Source: Sphingomonas colocasiae (lineage in GTDB: Bacteria > Pseudomonadota > Alphaproteobacteria > Sphingomonadales > Sphingomonadaceae). Taken from it: 64,000 nucleotides of DNA. Positions 43,249 to 52,536 of the stretch are shown piece by piece. Position 1 is the stretch's first letter. Each line of letters begins with the position of its first letter. Where the stretch lies: NCBI RefSeq assembly GCF_019880585.1, contig NZ_JAINVV010000004.1, forward strand, positions 1,178,001 through 1,242,000. Reading direction: 5' to 3'. The notes below the pieces were generated by a model that did no database searches, had not been told where the DNA came from, and saw only the letters and a list, made by a program, of their open reading frames with translations. The position numbers were made by a program, and so were the translations under genes.

Positions 43249-45177
43249 ATGAGCACATCGGCAACGGATGTGGAGGCTGACGGGTCTTCACACGCACCGG
43301 ACAGCCAGCCTCTGGTGAAGCTGGCGGTCGCGGCGATCGGCATCGTCTTCGGCGACATCGGCACCAGCCCGATCTACGCCTTTCGCGAAACCTTCACGTC
43401 CGAGCATCACAGGCTCCCGCCCGATCAGCTCCATATCTATGGCGTGCTGAGCCTGATCTTCTGGTCAATGATGATCGTGGTGACGATCAAATATGTCAGC
43501 ATCATCATGCGTGCCGACAACAAGGGAGAGGGCGGCAGCCTTGCCCTGCTCGCGCTGATCAACCGCGAAACGGGCAGCGCCAAGCGCTGGACCGCGCCGA
43601 TCGTGATGCTGGGCGTATTCGCGACCGCCTTGTTCTACGGCGATTCGATGATCACGCCGGCGATGTCGGTGTTGTCTGCGTCCGAAGGTCTGGTCACCGT
43701 CGATCCGCATTTCGGCCCCTGGGTGCTGCCGATCGCGGTTGCCATCCTGATCTTCATCTTCTCGATCCAGGCGCGGGGAACCGCGCGCGTCGGCCAGCTT
43801 TTCGGCCCGATCATGCTGGTCTATTTCATGACCATCGCCGTGCTCGGGTTGATGCACGTGATCCGCGACCCTTCGGTGCTGATCGCGCTCAACCCCTGGT
43901 ATGCCGTCCAGTTCTTCATGGCCGAAAAGCTGCTGGCCTTCCTGGCGCTGGGTTCGGTGGTGCTGGCGGTGACGGGCGCGGAGGCGCTTTACGCGGATAT
44001 GGGGCATTTCGGGCGCAATCCGATCCGTGTCTCCTGGCTGTTCTTCGTGCTGCCCGCGCTGATGCTCAATTATCTGGGGCAGGGGGCGATGATCCTGTCG
44101 CTCGATCCGGCGGGCGCCGCAGAGGCGATCAAGAACCCCTTCTTCATCCTCGCGCCCGAGGCTTTCCGTCTGCCGCTCGTCGTCATCGCGCTGATGGCGA
44201 CGGTCATTGCCAGCCAGGCTGTGATCTCGGGCGCCTTCTCGCTGACGCAGCAGGCGATCCAGCTCGGCTTCATGCCGCGCATGCAGATCCTCCACACCAG
44301 CGCCAGCGCGGCCGGGCAGATCTATATTCCGGTGATCAACTGGGCGCTGTGCGTGGCGGTGATCGTGCTGGTGCTGTTCTTCGGATCGTCGAGCAATCTC
44401 GCCGCCGCCTATGGCATCGCGGTGACGGGCGCGATGTTCATCGATACCTGCCTGCTCGCCGTCGTGCTGTTCAGCCTCTGGAAGTGGAACAAGCTGGGCG
44501 CGACGCTGGCGATCACCATCTTCCTGGTCGTCGATCTCGCCTATTTCGCGGCGAACCTGACCAAGGTGCCCGATGGCGGCTGGTTCCCGCTTGCCGTCGG
44601 CTTCTTCGCCTTCACCATGCTCACAACCTGGTCACGCGGCCGCAAGCTGATGATCGAACGGATGCGCGAGGCGGCGATGCCGGTGAAGGTGTTCGTCACC
44701 TCCGCCGCCAATTCGGCGACGCGCGTGCCCGGCACCGCCGTGTTCATGACGTCGACGGCGGACGGCGTGCCGCATGCGTTGCTCCACAATCTCAAGCACA
44801 ACAAGGTGCTTCACGATCGTGTTATACTGCTGACCGTGAAGATCGCCGACGTGCCCTTCGTCGTGCAGGAGAATCGCTGCATGCTCGAGGATCTCGGGCA
44901 GGGGTTCCACCGGCTCGTCATCAAGTTCGGCTTCATGCAGGAACCCGATGTGCCCGCCGCGCTCAAGCTCGTCACCGGCTGCGGCGCCGAATTCAAGATG
45001 ATGGACACCAGCTTCTTCCTCGCGCGGCAGACGCTGCTGCCGTCGGAACGGCCGGGCATGGCGCTGTGGCGCGAGCGGCTGTTCGCCTGGATGATGCGCA
45101 ATTCGGAAAGCGCGATGGACTTCTTCAAGCTGCCGACCAACCGGGTGGTCGAACTCGGCAGCCAGGTCGAGATCTAG
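43249..45177 (+). CDS. kup: KUP-type potassium transporter
   Basis: A 642-residue K+/H+ symporter. The hallmark GDIGTSPIY is at residues 35-43; about 12 membrane helices follow to around residue 455, then a cytoplasmic domain. Length is typical (620-660). It is monocistronic, closed by a strong hairpin. Confidence 0.96.
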   Translation: MSTSATDVEADGSSHAPDSQPLVKLAVAAIGIVFGDIGTSPIYAFRETFTSEHHRLPPDQLHIYGVLSLIFWSMMIVVTIKYVSIIMRADNKGEGGSLALLALINRETGSAKRWTAPIVMLGVFATALFYGDSMITPAMSVLSASEGLVTVDPHFGPWVLPIAVAILIFIFSIQARGTARVGQLFGPIMLVYFMTIAVLGLMHVIRDPSVLIALNPWYAVQFFMAEKLLAFLALGSVVLAVTGAEALYADMGHFGRNPIRVSWLFFVLPALMLNYLGQGAMILSLDPAGAAEAIKNPFFILAPEAFRLPLVVIALMATVIASQAVISGAFSLTQQAIQLGFMPRMQILHTSASAAGQIYIPVINWALCVAVIVLVLFFGSSSNLAAAYGIAVTGAMFIDTCLLAVVLFSLWKWNKLGATLAITIFLVVDLAYFAANLTKVPDGGWFPLAVGFFAFTMLTTWSRGRKLMIERMREAAMPVKVFVTSAANSATRVPGTAVFMTSTADGVPHALLHNLKHNKVLHDRVILLTVKIADVPFVVQENRCMLEDLGQGFHRLVIKFGFMQEPDVPAALKLVTGCGAEFKMMDTSFFLARQTLLPSERPGMALWRERLFAWMMRNSESAMDFFKLPTNRVVELGSQVEI

Positions 45178-45215
45178 ATCGGCTTTCGATGAGCAGGTCT
45201 CATCGAAAGCCGATC
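45177..45215 (+). terminator. Perfect 17-bp hairpin at the end of kup
   Basis: Bases 45177-45193 and 45199-45215 are perfect inverted copies around CAGGT. The stem starts at the kup stop and contains the ATG (45189) assumed for the next gene. Confidence 0.75.
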
Positions 45216-45728
45216 GAGCCCGCGCGGCGTTTGAGCGAAACGATCCCGGATGCGCGAGCGTCCTCGGGATCGCATACGGCATCCGCGCCGATCATCGTGT
45301 CGGCTCTGTTCGGTGCGAGCGATCATGCGCGGCTGACCGCGCTGCGAACCGAACATTATCCGGCCGAGCGTAACCGGCTCGACGCGCATCTGACGCTGTT
45401 CCACCATCTGCCGCCTTCGGTGGCGCCGGAGTTGCGCGCGCGGTTGGGGGAGGCGGCGAGGGCGCGTCCGCCCGAAGCGATGATCACGGGGATCATGGAT
45501 CTGGGCCGGGGCACCGCGTACGCTGTCTCCAGCCCGCCGCTGGAGGATATCCGCGACGCGCTCGCCGATGCCTTCGATCCGCTGCTGATACCGCAGGATC
45601 GCGCGCCCTGGCGGCCGCATGTGACCATCCAGAACAAGGTGGAACCCATGGCCGCACGCGCGCTCCAGCGTAGCCTTTCCGCGGGTTTCAAGCCCAGGCC
45701 GCTCACGATCTCCGGGCTTGCCGCATGA
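45189..45728 (+). CDS. 2H phosphoesterase / 2'-5' RNA ligase-like protein
   Basis: Two HxT motifs, H67-L-T69 (AHLTLFHHLP) and H144-V-T146 (PHVTIQNKV), about 77 residues apart, identify the 2H phosphoesterase fold (RNA 2',3'-cyclic phosphodiesterase family). The start is uncertain: ATG 45189 gives 179 residues but lies inside the kup hairpin and lacks a ribosome site; GTG 45297 (VSALFGAS) gives 143 residues, closer to the domain itself. The real start may lie between. Confidence 0.8.
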   Translation: MSRSHRKPIEPARRLSETIPDARASSGSHTASAPIIVSALFGASDHARLTALRTEHYPAERNRLDAHLTLFHHLPPSVAPELRARLGEAARARPPEAMITGIMDLGRGTAYAVSSPPLEDIRDALADAFDPLLIPQDRAPWRPHVTIQNKVEPMAARALQRSLSAGFKPRPLTISGLAA

Positions 45729-45778
45729 CATTATCGCGACGGTTCATGGGAAGTTGCATCGCGCCATCCGTTCCGTGG

Positions 45779-45807
45779 TTGACCGACTCCCCAAGCCTCA
45801 CTATAGC
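45779..45807 (+). promoter_or_regulatory. Promoter of tRNA-Met
   Basis: TTGACC (45779-45784) and TATAGC (45802-45807) with exactly 17 bases between, 30 bases before the tRNA. Confidence 0.65.
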
Positions 45808-45836
45808 CCGCCTCCGCGCTACGGCGCACGCCTTGG

Positions 45837-45913
45837 GGCGGAGTAGCTCAGCTGGTTAGAGCAGCGGAATCATAATCCGCGTGTCGGGGGTTCAAGTCCC
45901 TCCTCCGCTACCA
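45837..45913 (+). tRNA. tRNA-Met (anticodon CAT, elongator type)
   Basis: A 77-nt cloverleaf: acceptor GGCGGAG with CTCCGCT (G1-T72 wobble), anticodon stem GCGGA with TCCGC around ATCATAA, encoded CCA at 45911-45913. It lacks the three G-C pairs of the initiator anticodon stem. A lysidine-modified tRNA-Ile2 is the alternative but less likely. Confidence 0.9.
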
Positions 45914-46248
45914 TTTCTCAATGCAGCAGAAAATCAGATTGCCCTTGGCCAATGGCTGTTCCGGGGTGATCACATCCTGGCCTTTGGATGGCCATGCTTG
46001 CGGATTTCGCGCGTAATCGCGGCCGATTGCCGCCTTCTCCATATTTCCGGCACCCGCCGGCATCGATCTACAGGTTGTTGACTCACGCTTTGTGTGGCAA
46101 TCGCTTCTGCTCAAAGCGGGCGCAAGCATATGAATTCGGTTTCATGGACTGATATGAGGCGGTGTTCCACAATATGCACGTGCCGCCGATGTGCTTGTAG
46201 TGTCGCTGGGTTGTGTGTGATTGCAAATGTGCTCGTTGCGGAAACTTC
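45914..46248. other. Low-GC gene-free stretch before the polysaccharide locus
   Basis: About 335 bases with clearly lower GC than the flanks, particularly from 46080 on. I see no supported gene and no copy of the tRNA-Met 3' end. TTGACT at 46078-46083 could be a -35, but no good -10 follows at 17 bases. Probably the control region of the next operon. Confidence 0.4.
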
Positions 46249-48339
46249 ATGATGGCTGATTGTATTGTTTTTGACATACGTCAGCTGCAAAAGAGTATTT
46301 TACTCTATAGGCCAGTAGATCGGATATTCGTCCATCTTATCGATGGGGTGATTTCATCTGTTCCGGAAGAAGTGTCCGTAAAAATCTTTGCGAATCATGC
46401 GCAAGAGATCCCATCCGCCGTTGCGCATCTGTCTGAACGCGTCGTCTGTTCTCTGCCCTTTTCTCGAGAGCCGGTGATTGTCGTCGAGCTGGCCGGTTCG
46501 GGCGCAGGGTTGCGAGATTTGTTTTCGCCTCAGCTTCGGGCGATGACCCAGGTCGTCACCATAGTCGATGGCGGCTTGGCCGATCCGGCGGATGGCAGGC
46601 AGATCCTGGTGCTTCGTTTGCGTTCGACGGCGAGCGACTGTGAGGCCGATGAGGAACTGAGGGTGGCGCTTCCCGTTATCGTGGAAGAAGATCTGCGCGG
46701 GGAACCCGATCCGCTGGACGCCACCCAGCTGGAAATGCTCTTCGGCGACTCGGTTCCTGTCATAGCGGTTGATGGAGCCCTGGCGACGGACAAGGATATC
46801 ATGCGTGCTGTGCTGGGCCTGACCCGGCGCAATCCGGCACGGATTCTCGTCTGCGGCGACAGGAGCGTCGTCGATGCGCCTGAGATTTCAGTCCTGCGTG
46901 CCGGCCCCGCGCTGCTGGCGCGGATCGCACGCCGATCACTTGCTGTGCTGGTTCCCAGGGAAGGCGGTGCCGAAGCCCTGTCGATGTCGGAGGTTATGCA
47001 GTTTGGAGGCCGGTGCGTCGCCGTGGGAGATGTGCTGGAGGTGCAGGACATAGGTGAATTGGCGGCATTGCCGGTCGTTCCGTCACCGCGGCACGAAAGG
47101 CCGGACTATGGTGCGCTCTGGGCCCGCATCGTGGCATCGCTGCCGACAATCTCTCCGCCTGCGGTCCCGGAGCGACCCAGGATTGCCCTAGTCACGCCGA
47201 TCTTTCCGCAAAAGGGCGGCCCCCCGCATTCGTCGCTGGATTTTGCAATGGCGCTGGCGGAGGTTGCGGACGTTGAAATCTGGACTGACGGCGACATGCT
47301 TCCGGCGCACCGCTCTCGGGTGAACGCCGTATTTCGGCTGGATGGGCATTTCGATCCCGAGCGCTATGACGGGATCGTCTATGTGCTCGGCAATCATCCG
47401 ATGTATCTGAAGATCTTCGATCTGATGCGCGAACATGGTGGTGCGCTTATTCTTCACGACGCGCACATGATTGATTTCCTCAATCATCGTTACGGCGGCA
47501 AGCGACTTGGCGCCCTTCTGTCGGAGGAATATGGTGCCCCGGTCGATGTGTCTGATCCGGGACGGGTCATCGGTAATCTCGCCAGTTACGGGCGCCCTTT
47601 CCTTCAGGAGATTGTAAGGTACGCGAGCCCTACCATCGTTCACAGTCCGACGTCGGCGGCGCTGCTGCGCAGCCTCTACGGTGTTGAGGCGAGTTATTTT
47701 CCGGTGGCCATGCCCTATCCATTCGAGCGAAGCGAACTGACGTCAGAAGCGCGCCTTCAAGCGAAGCTGGCCCTGGGTATCGCACCCTCGCGCCCCTGCA
47801 TCGCCTCTTTTGGTGAAGTGCACATGCTCAAGGGGGCAAAGCAGTGCCTGTTCGTCATGAAGGAACTCGCTGATTGGGGGATCGACTTCCAGTTTCTTTT
47901 CGTCGGACCGGTCGATCAGGTGCTCGGTGGCGAACTGAGGGATCGTATCGCGCAATATGGGCTGCAGGACCATGTCATGATAAAGGGCGCTGTATCCGAG
48001 GCGGATTACATTCAACATTTGAAGGCGGTCGATATCGTCCTTCAGATACGGCAGATACCGTTCGGGCAAGTGTCGGGAGCGCTTCTCGATGCGGTTTCGG
48101 CGGGTATGCACGGCGTGGCGTCGGAAAACCTTGCCCGATCGATCGAGGCTCCGGCGATGGTGCGGCGGGTCAGCGACAAGGCATCGCCCACCATATATGC
48201 GGAACAACTGGCCGAGATGATCCGGGCGAAAAGTTATGAAGAGCGGCCTGGCCCGGGATGGGAGGACTTTGCCGCAAGACATGACTTTGGCCGGTACGCG
48301 CGGAAATTTCTGTCCCTTCTCTTCCCTGGCCGGCATTGA
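46249..48339 (+). CDS. GT4-type glycosyltransferase with unknown N-terminal domain
   Basis: A 696-residue protein. Residues about 315-690 are a GT-B glycosyltransferase: RPRIALVTPIFPQKGGPPHSS at the start, a donor-site half with CIASFGEVHMLKGAKQCLF and a GQVSGALLDAVSAGMHGVA segment that stands for the E-x7-E region. The first 310 residues are not recognisable and look like alpha/beta repeats (VVTIVDGG, VIAVDGALATD). The chosen start MMADCIV is the more conservative of two (46213 adds a Cys-rich 12 residues that look spurious). It opens the polysaccharide operon; the next gene overlaps its stop. GC is lower here than elsewhere. Confidence 0.75.
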   Translation: MMADCIVFDIRQLQKSILLYRPVDRIFVHLIDGVISSVPEEVSVKIFANHAQEIPSAVAHLSERVVCSLPFSREPVIVVELAGSGAGLRDLFSPQLRAMTQVVTIVDGGLADPADGRQILVLRLRSTASDCEADEELRVALPVIVEEDLRGEPDPLDATQLEMLFGDSVPVIAVDGALATDKDIMRAVLGLTRRNPARILVCGDRSVVDAPEISVLRAGPALLARIARRSLAVLVPREGGAEALSMSEVMQFGGRCVAVGDVLEVQDIGELAALPVVPSPRHERPDYGALWARIVASLPTISPPAVPERPRIALVTPIFPQKGGPPHSSLDFAMALAEVADVEIWTDGDMLPAHRSRVNAVFRLDGHFDPERYDGIVYVLGNHPMYLKIFDLMREHGGALILHDAHMIDFLNHRYGGKRLGALLSEEYGAPVDVSDPGRVIGNLASYGRPFLQEIVRYASPTIVHSPTSAALLRSLYGVEASYFPVAMPYPFERSELTSEARLQAKLALGIAPSRPCIASFGEVHMLKGAKQCLFVMKELADWGIDFQFLFVGPVDQVLGGELRDRIAQYGLQDHVMIKGAVSEADYIQHLKAVDIVLQIRQIPFGQVSGALLDAVSAGMHGVASENLARSIEAPAMVRRVSDKASPTIYAEQLAEMIRAKSYEERPGPGWEDFAARHDFGRYARKFLSLLFPGRH

Positions 48340-48350
48340 GAGCGGCTGGA

Positions 48351-51300
48351 ATGACGACAGCCAGTCTCGCGCAGGCCCTGATCCGCGACAAGTTCCTTAT
48401 AAATTTCAATAATCTCGTGTCGAATCCGATGCGAACGGGTATTCAGCGCGTCTGCTATGAATTCTGCTCTCGCTGGCCTTATCTGGACGATACGATCGCT
48501 TTCGTCGAATTGGGCATGGACCGGATCGGGATACTCGATCCCGGTTTCTTCGAACACGTGCGCGAACTGTTCGAGGAGAATGACGATATCCTGAGATCGC
48601 TTGCCCGGGAATTCGACGACCTCGCGATCGACTCCAGCCCTGGCTGGATCGGACTTCTTTCCGCAAGGAACCGTATTCTCTGCGAAGTGTCGGTCGTCGA
48701 GGCCCTGGAAGCCTGTCGCGCCGTCATCTCACTCGAGGAATCCCTGAATCTGGAATTCTTCAGCCTTGCCGCCGCGACGCGCCCTGAGAAGATATTCAAT
48801 CTATGCCATGATTTCCTGTCATGGACGCATTCGGAGTTTTTCTCGACCGACTGGCGTACGGCTGACAACGTTGCGTTGTCCTTGGCGAACAGGCGAAAAT
48901 ACACGCATAATATCTTCACTTCCACCACGACACGCGACGTGTTTGTGAACCGGATCAATCGTGGCGACAATCGGCCTTATCGCGTCATTGCTCCCGGTGC
49001 CGACGGTCTCGGCCGCACCTACAGGAAAACCGCACCACGATCGCTTGAGTTCCTCGTGGTGGGCACTCTCGAACCTCGCAAGCAATCTTTGCACATCTTG
49101 CGGGCATTCGAGCGGCTACAGGCCCAGGGGCATGACGCACGTCTATGCTTCGCCGGCAAGATGGGGTGGCTGGAACCAGACGACAAATTGGAATTGAAGG
49201 CTGCCTTCGAGCGTCACGCCTGGTTGCGCTGGGTCGACAGCCCCGCAGACGACGAGTTGCGGGATCTCATGATGGATTGCCGCGCGACGATCTATATGTC
49301 GGTGGCAGAGGGCTTCGGATCACCGCCGGTGGAGAGCCTGGCGCTGGGCGTTCCCTGCATCGTGACCGCCGACCTTCCCAGCATTCTGGATCTTGCTTCC
49401 GGCGGCCAACTGCGTGTGGCGGCGCACGATGGTGACGGGCTCGAACAGGCTGTGCGCAGCCTGCTCGACGACGACGCGATCCTGGCCTTGCAGGCCGAGA
49501 TTGAGACGCTGGCGTTGCCGACATGGCAGGCATTTGTCGATGGCCTGGCCGCCTTGATCGTGGAAAAGGCGCCCCCATCGCCGGATTATGAGTCATCGAC
49601 GAGTTATAAGTCCCGCCTTGGCATCCTGGCCTCGCTGACGTTGATGAGGCAGTTGGATCGGACCGAACTCATCGAGCACCTGCTTGGCGGCGCCATTCCC
49701 GGTATTGGCGAGCGGGATGTGATCCGGTGGCAGATCAAGGCGGAACGAGCGGGCTGGTCCAACGGGGAACTCGTGCTCAATCTTTTGGCAGCCTACCCAC
49801 GGATGCTTCCCGCGCGCCTGGTGAACGATGCCGTGGCCGGGACTCTGGAAGTGCCGAACTATGTGCCGACCAACTTTGCCAAGCAATGGCAGGCACGGTT
49901 TCGACGACTCATGCGGATCCCCGCCTTTCCTGCATTCTATGATGCAATCTATACGGACTTGCTGATGCGCGCTCCGGCCCCCGATGAGGTTGGGGCGCAC
50001 ATGCCCTATGACGAACGCGAGCAATTGCGTACGACATATCTGCGCACCGCGATCGGGAGCAAGGAGTATCGGGAGCGGCTTGCTTCGGGCGTTCTGCACA
50101 AGTCTCCGGAGGGGTATTTCGACGCGGTTGCGTTGCCCACGATCGGCTGGAAGCTGCATGTGCTCGATCAACTCGCCAACGAGGCTGCGGTTGAAAGGGC
50201 GATGCTGGTTGATGACGACGGAGAATTCCTGGAGATCGCCAGTCTCGATCTGACCGGACAACTCCCCTCGCGAGATGCCCGGGCACGTTTCGAGACCGTG
50301 CTGCGGTCGCGGCATGGGCGCGAGAAAGTCCTGCTTCGTCTGCTTCTGTCGGAAGCTTGCCTGCGACGGGTGAGGGATTCGGGCAGTCATCTCGACCTGG
50401 TCCACCAATTGGCGACTCGCGCGAAGCTGGCGGCGCCGAAACGCATCGACGTGCACGCGATCGCCGGCAAGGTAAATGCCGTCATCGCGCTTCCAACCCG
50501 CCAGCTCTTGGCGGGATTCTCGGTGTTCTTTGGACGAACGCCCAAATCTGCGGAATTGGCGCTGGTCGACATCGAACAGGGCGCGCCCGGGAATGGGAAT
50601 GACGCACGACTGCTTGCCGCCCGGTTGCTTCTCTATGGAACCTTGCGGGGCGATATCGCCTCGTCGTCGCTGTTCGTCTCGTGGTCTGCCGAGTGTCTGA
50701 ATGCGAACCGCTCGGCGTCCCTCGTGCAACGGCCCACTGATCGCCAGTTTGTTTCGCCTGGAGCGGCATTTGCCGAATTCTTCGGTCGCGAGCCGGAAGG
50801 CGCGGAAGGTTCGGTTCTCGCAGATGCCGCCGCAGATGGCCTGGAGCGGGAATTGATCGTCGATGCGGTGCGCATCGCGGCGATCCGGGCTGGCATGATC
50901 AGCGATCTTGCCGTTGAACTCGACCATTTTGCCCGGAGCGTTTCGCAACTGACCACACAGTTCGATCGGTTGGACATGCTCGCGGATCGACTGCTGGCCG
51001 CCGCTCCGGAGCAAAGGGGCAAGGCCTGGAGCAGGCCCTTGCCGCTTGCCAAAGACAATGTGAGTTCCGATTCTCCCGCCGCAAGTGAGCCCGGGCTGGT
51101 CGCGCGCGCGCGGATGCCCGACGGCGAAGTCGTGACCGTCGATCAGTTGATGGCCATCGATGGAAGCGATTTTGTGCGCGAGGCCTATCGCAAGCTGCTG
51201 TTGCGCGAAGCCGATGAAGGCGGACTCCAGACCTATATGAAAGCGCTTCGGGGTGGCCGCAGCAAGGCGGCGGTGATCTACAGCCTGCGCACAAGCGCAG

Positions 51301-51416
51301 AGGGCAGGGCTGCCGATGCCAATCTGGTGGGCCTCGAAGACCTGCTTGCCCGCCAGCGCAAGATGCGGCGCTGGCCGGTCCGGAAACTGCTGCAGCTTGT
51401 CGGCGTTTCCCTCTGA
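48351..51416 (+). CDS. Large GT4 glycosyltransferase with DUF4214-like C-terminal domains
   Basis: A 1021-residue protein. Residues 15-410 form a GT-B enzyme: NPMRTGIQRVCYEF early on (also in the GT at 61925, as TGIQRVVRAL), LEFLVVGTLEPRKQSLHILRAF, and the E-x7-E region VAEGFGSPPVESLALGVP at about 315-335. The remaining 600 residues are helical. Two stretches resemble DUF4214: about 520-575 (FYDAIYTDLLMRAPAPDEVG...) and 935-985 (FVREAYRKLLLREADEGGLQTY), with two shorter FFGR(T/E)P-type segments between. A weak GGA precedes ATG 48351; TTG 48336 is also open. DUF4214 is common in large exported or surface proteins; its joining to a GT is notable. Confidence 0.78.
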   Translation: MTTASLAQALIRDKFLINFNNLVSNPMRTGIQRVCYEFCSRWPYLDDTIAFVELGMDRIGILDPGFFEHVRELFEENDDILRSLAREFDDLAIDSSPGWIGLLSARNRILCEVSVVEALEACRAVISLEESLNLEFFSLAAATRPEKIFNLCHDFLSWTHSEFFSTDWRTADNVALSLANRRKYTHNIFTSTTTRDVFVNRINRGDNRPYRVIAPGADGLGRTYRKTAPRSLEFLVVGTLEPRKQSLHILRAFERLQAQGHDARLCFAGKMGWLEPDDKLELKAAFERHAWLRWVDSPADDELRDLMMDCRATIYMSVAEGFGSPPVESLALGVPCIVTADLPSILDLASGGQLRVAAHDGDGLEQAVRSLLDDDAILALQAEIETLALPTWQAFVDGLAALIVEKAPPSPDYESSTSYKSRLGILASLTLMRQLDRTELIEHLLGGAIPGIGERDVIRWQIKAERAGWSNGELVLNLLAAYPRMLPARLVNDAVAGTLEVPNYVPTNFAKQWQARFRRLMRIPAFPAFYDAIYTDLLMRAPAPDEVGAHMPYDEREQLRTTYLRTAIGSKEYRERLASGVLHKSPEGYFDAVALPTIGWKLHVLDQLANEAAVERAMLVDDDGEFLEIASLDLTGQLPSRDARARFETVLRSRHGREKVLLRLLLSEACLRRVRDSGSHLDLVHQLATRAKLAAPKRIDVHAIAGKVNAVIALPTRQLLAGFSVFFGRTPKSAELALVDIEQGAPGNGNDARLLAARLLLYGTLRGDIASSSLFVSWSAECLNANRSASLVQRPTDRQFVSPGAAFAEFFGREPEGAEGSVLADAAADGLERELIVDAVRIAAIRAGMISDLAVELDHFARSVSQLTTQFDRLDMLADRLLAAAPEQRGKAWSRPLPLAKDNVSSDSPAASEPGLVARARMPDGEVVTVDQLMAIDGSDFVREAYRKLLLREADEGGLQTYMKALRGGRSKAAVIYSLRTSAEGRAADANLVGLEDLLARQRKMRRWPVRKLLQLVGVSL

Positions 51417-51447
51417 TTTTTCTCCTGAACTGAAACGAGATCATCAA

Positions 51448-52503
51448 ATGTTCGAACGGCTGATCCACCGAAACGTCCGGGCACGTGCGCCGTTGCGTCT
51501 GGGTTTGGGAGGCGGCGGTACGGATCTGAAGCCCTATTGCGACGACTTTGGCGGTGTCGTGCTCAATGCGACGATCGATCGCTATGCCTATGCCCATCTT
51601 GCAAGCCGGGATGATGCCCGGATCCTGTTCCGCGCTGATGATCTGGGGCGGGAGGACGAGCTGGCCTGCGATCTCGATTTCGAGATCCGTGAAGGTCTCG
51701 TCCTGCATCGCGCGACATACAAGCTCATGATGGAACGTTACAATGACGGGCGGGCCATGCCGCTCACCATTTCGACCACGATCGACGTGCCAGCCGGATC
51801 GGGCCTGGGCGCGTCCTCGGCGCTGACGGTGGCGCTAATCGAAGCCTTCGCGCTCGCGATGAAGCTGCCGCTCGGGCCCTATGAGATCGCTGAAATGGCC
51901 TATGATCTGGAACGGGTTCAGCTTGGAATGCTCGGTGGCAAGCAGGATCAATATGCTGCAGCGTTCGGCGGCTTCAACTTCATCGAATTTCTGAAGGGCG
52001 GCAGCGGGGTCATCGTCAATCCGCTCCGCCTGCACCGCGAATATCTGAACGAGTTCGAATCCTCACTGGTCATCTGTTTTAGCGGACAGTCGCGGGAGTC
52101 TGCGCGGATCATCGAGGATCAGGTCTCCGGCTTGAAGCAGATGGACGACAGGACGATCGCTTCGATGCATGAAATCAAGAACCATGCGATCAGCATGAAA
52201 ACGATGTTGCTCGGCGGGCAGATCCGGCAGACGGCCGACGTGCTGCAACAGGCTTGGTTATCCAAGAAGAACACGGCCTCGACCATTTCCAACGGGACTA
52301 TCGACAGCTTGCTCGACGTTGCCCTGGGCAATGGGGCCTGGGGCGGCAAGGTCTCGGGTGCGGGCGGGGGTGGTTTCATCATGCTGCTGGCCGACCCGTC
52401 CTTGCGTCATCGCCTGATCGAGGCCCTCAACGAGGCGGGGGGGCAAGCCAGCGCGGTGCGCCTGACTTTTGAAGGCGTGGAAGCCTGGTCGGTGCCGGAA
52501 TGA
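51448..52503 (+). CDS. hddA: GHMP kinase, D-glycero-D-manno-heptose 7-phosphate kinase type (HddA)
   Basis: A 351-residue GHMP-family sugar kinase. RAPLRLGLGGGGTDLKPYC at the start, the ATP loop VPAGSGLGASSALTVAL (114-130) and KVSGAGGGGFIMLL near the end match the HddA/FKP-kinase branch. In the GDP-D-alpha-D-heptose pathway it phosphorylates heptose 7-phosphate at C1. The next gene codes for the following two steps, which supports this reading. ATG at 51448; the frame extends upstream to 51316. Confidence 0.87.
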   Translation: MFERLIHRNVRARAPLRLGLGGGGTDLKPYCDDFGGVVLNATIDRYAYAHLASRDDARILFRADDLGREDELACDLDFEIREGLVLHRATYKLMMERYNDGRAMPLTISTTIDVPAGSGLGASSALTVALIEAFALAMKLPLGPYEIAEMAYDLERVQLGMLGGKQDQYAAAFGGFNFIEFLKGGSGVIVNPLRLHREYLNEFESSLVICFSGQSRESARIIEDQVSGLKQMDDRTIASMHEIKNHAISMKTMLLGGQIRQTADVLQQAWLSKKNTASTISNGTIDSLLDVALGNGAWGGKVSGAGGGGFIMLLADPSLRHRLIEALNEAGGQASAVRLTFEGVEAWSVPE

Positions 52504-52536
52504 TGGCAATGGCGACGGGGGCGGAGTGCTATCCGC

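Noticed and set aside
45837-45913. Reading this CAT tRNA as initiator tRNA-fMet
   Set aside because: It lacks the three consecutive G-C pairs next to the anticodon loop and the unpaired C1-A72 end.
46213-46248. Upstream start for the first polysaccharide gene, adding a Cys-rich N-terminus
   Set aside because: The added residues MCDCKCARCGNF look like intergenic sequence and there is no ribosome site; ATG at 46249 is more plausible.
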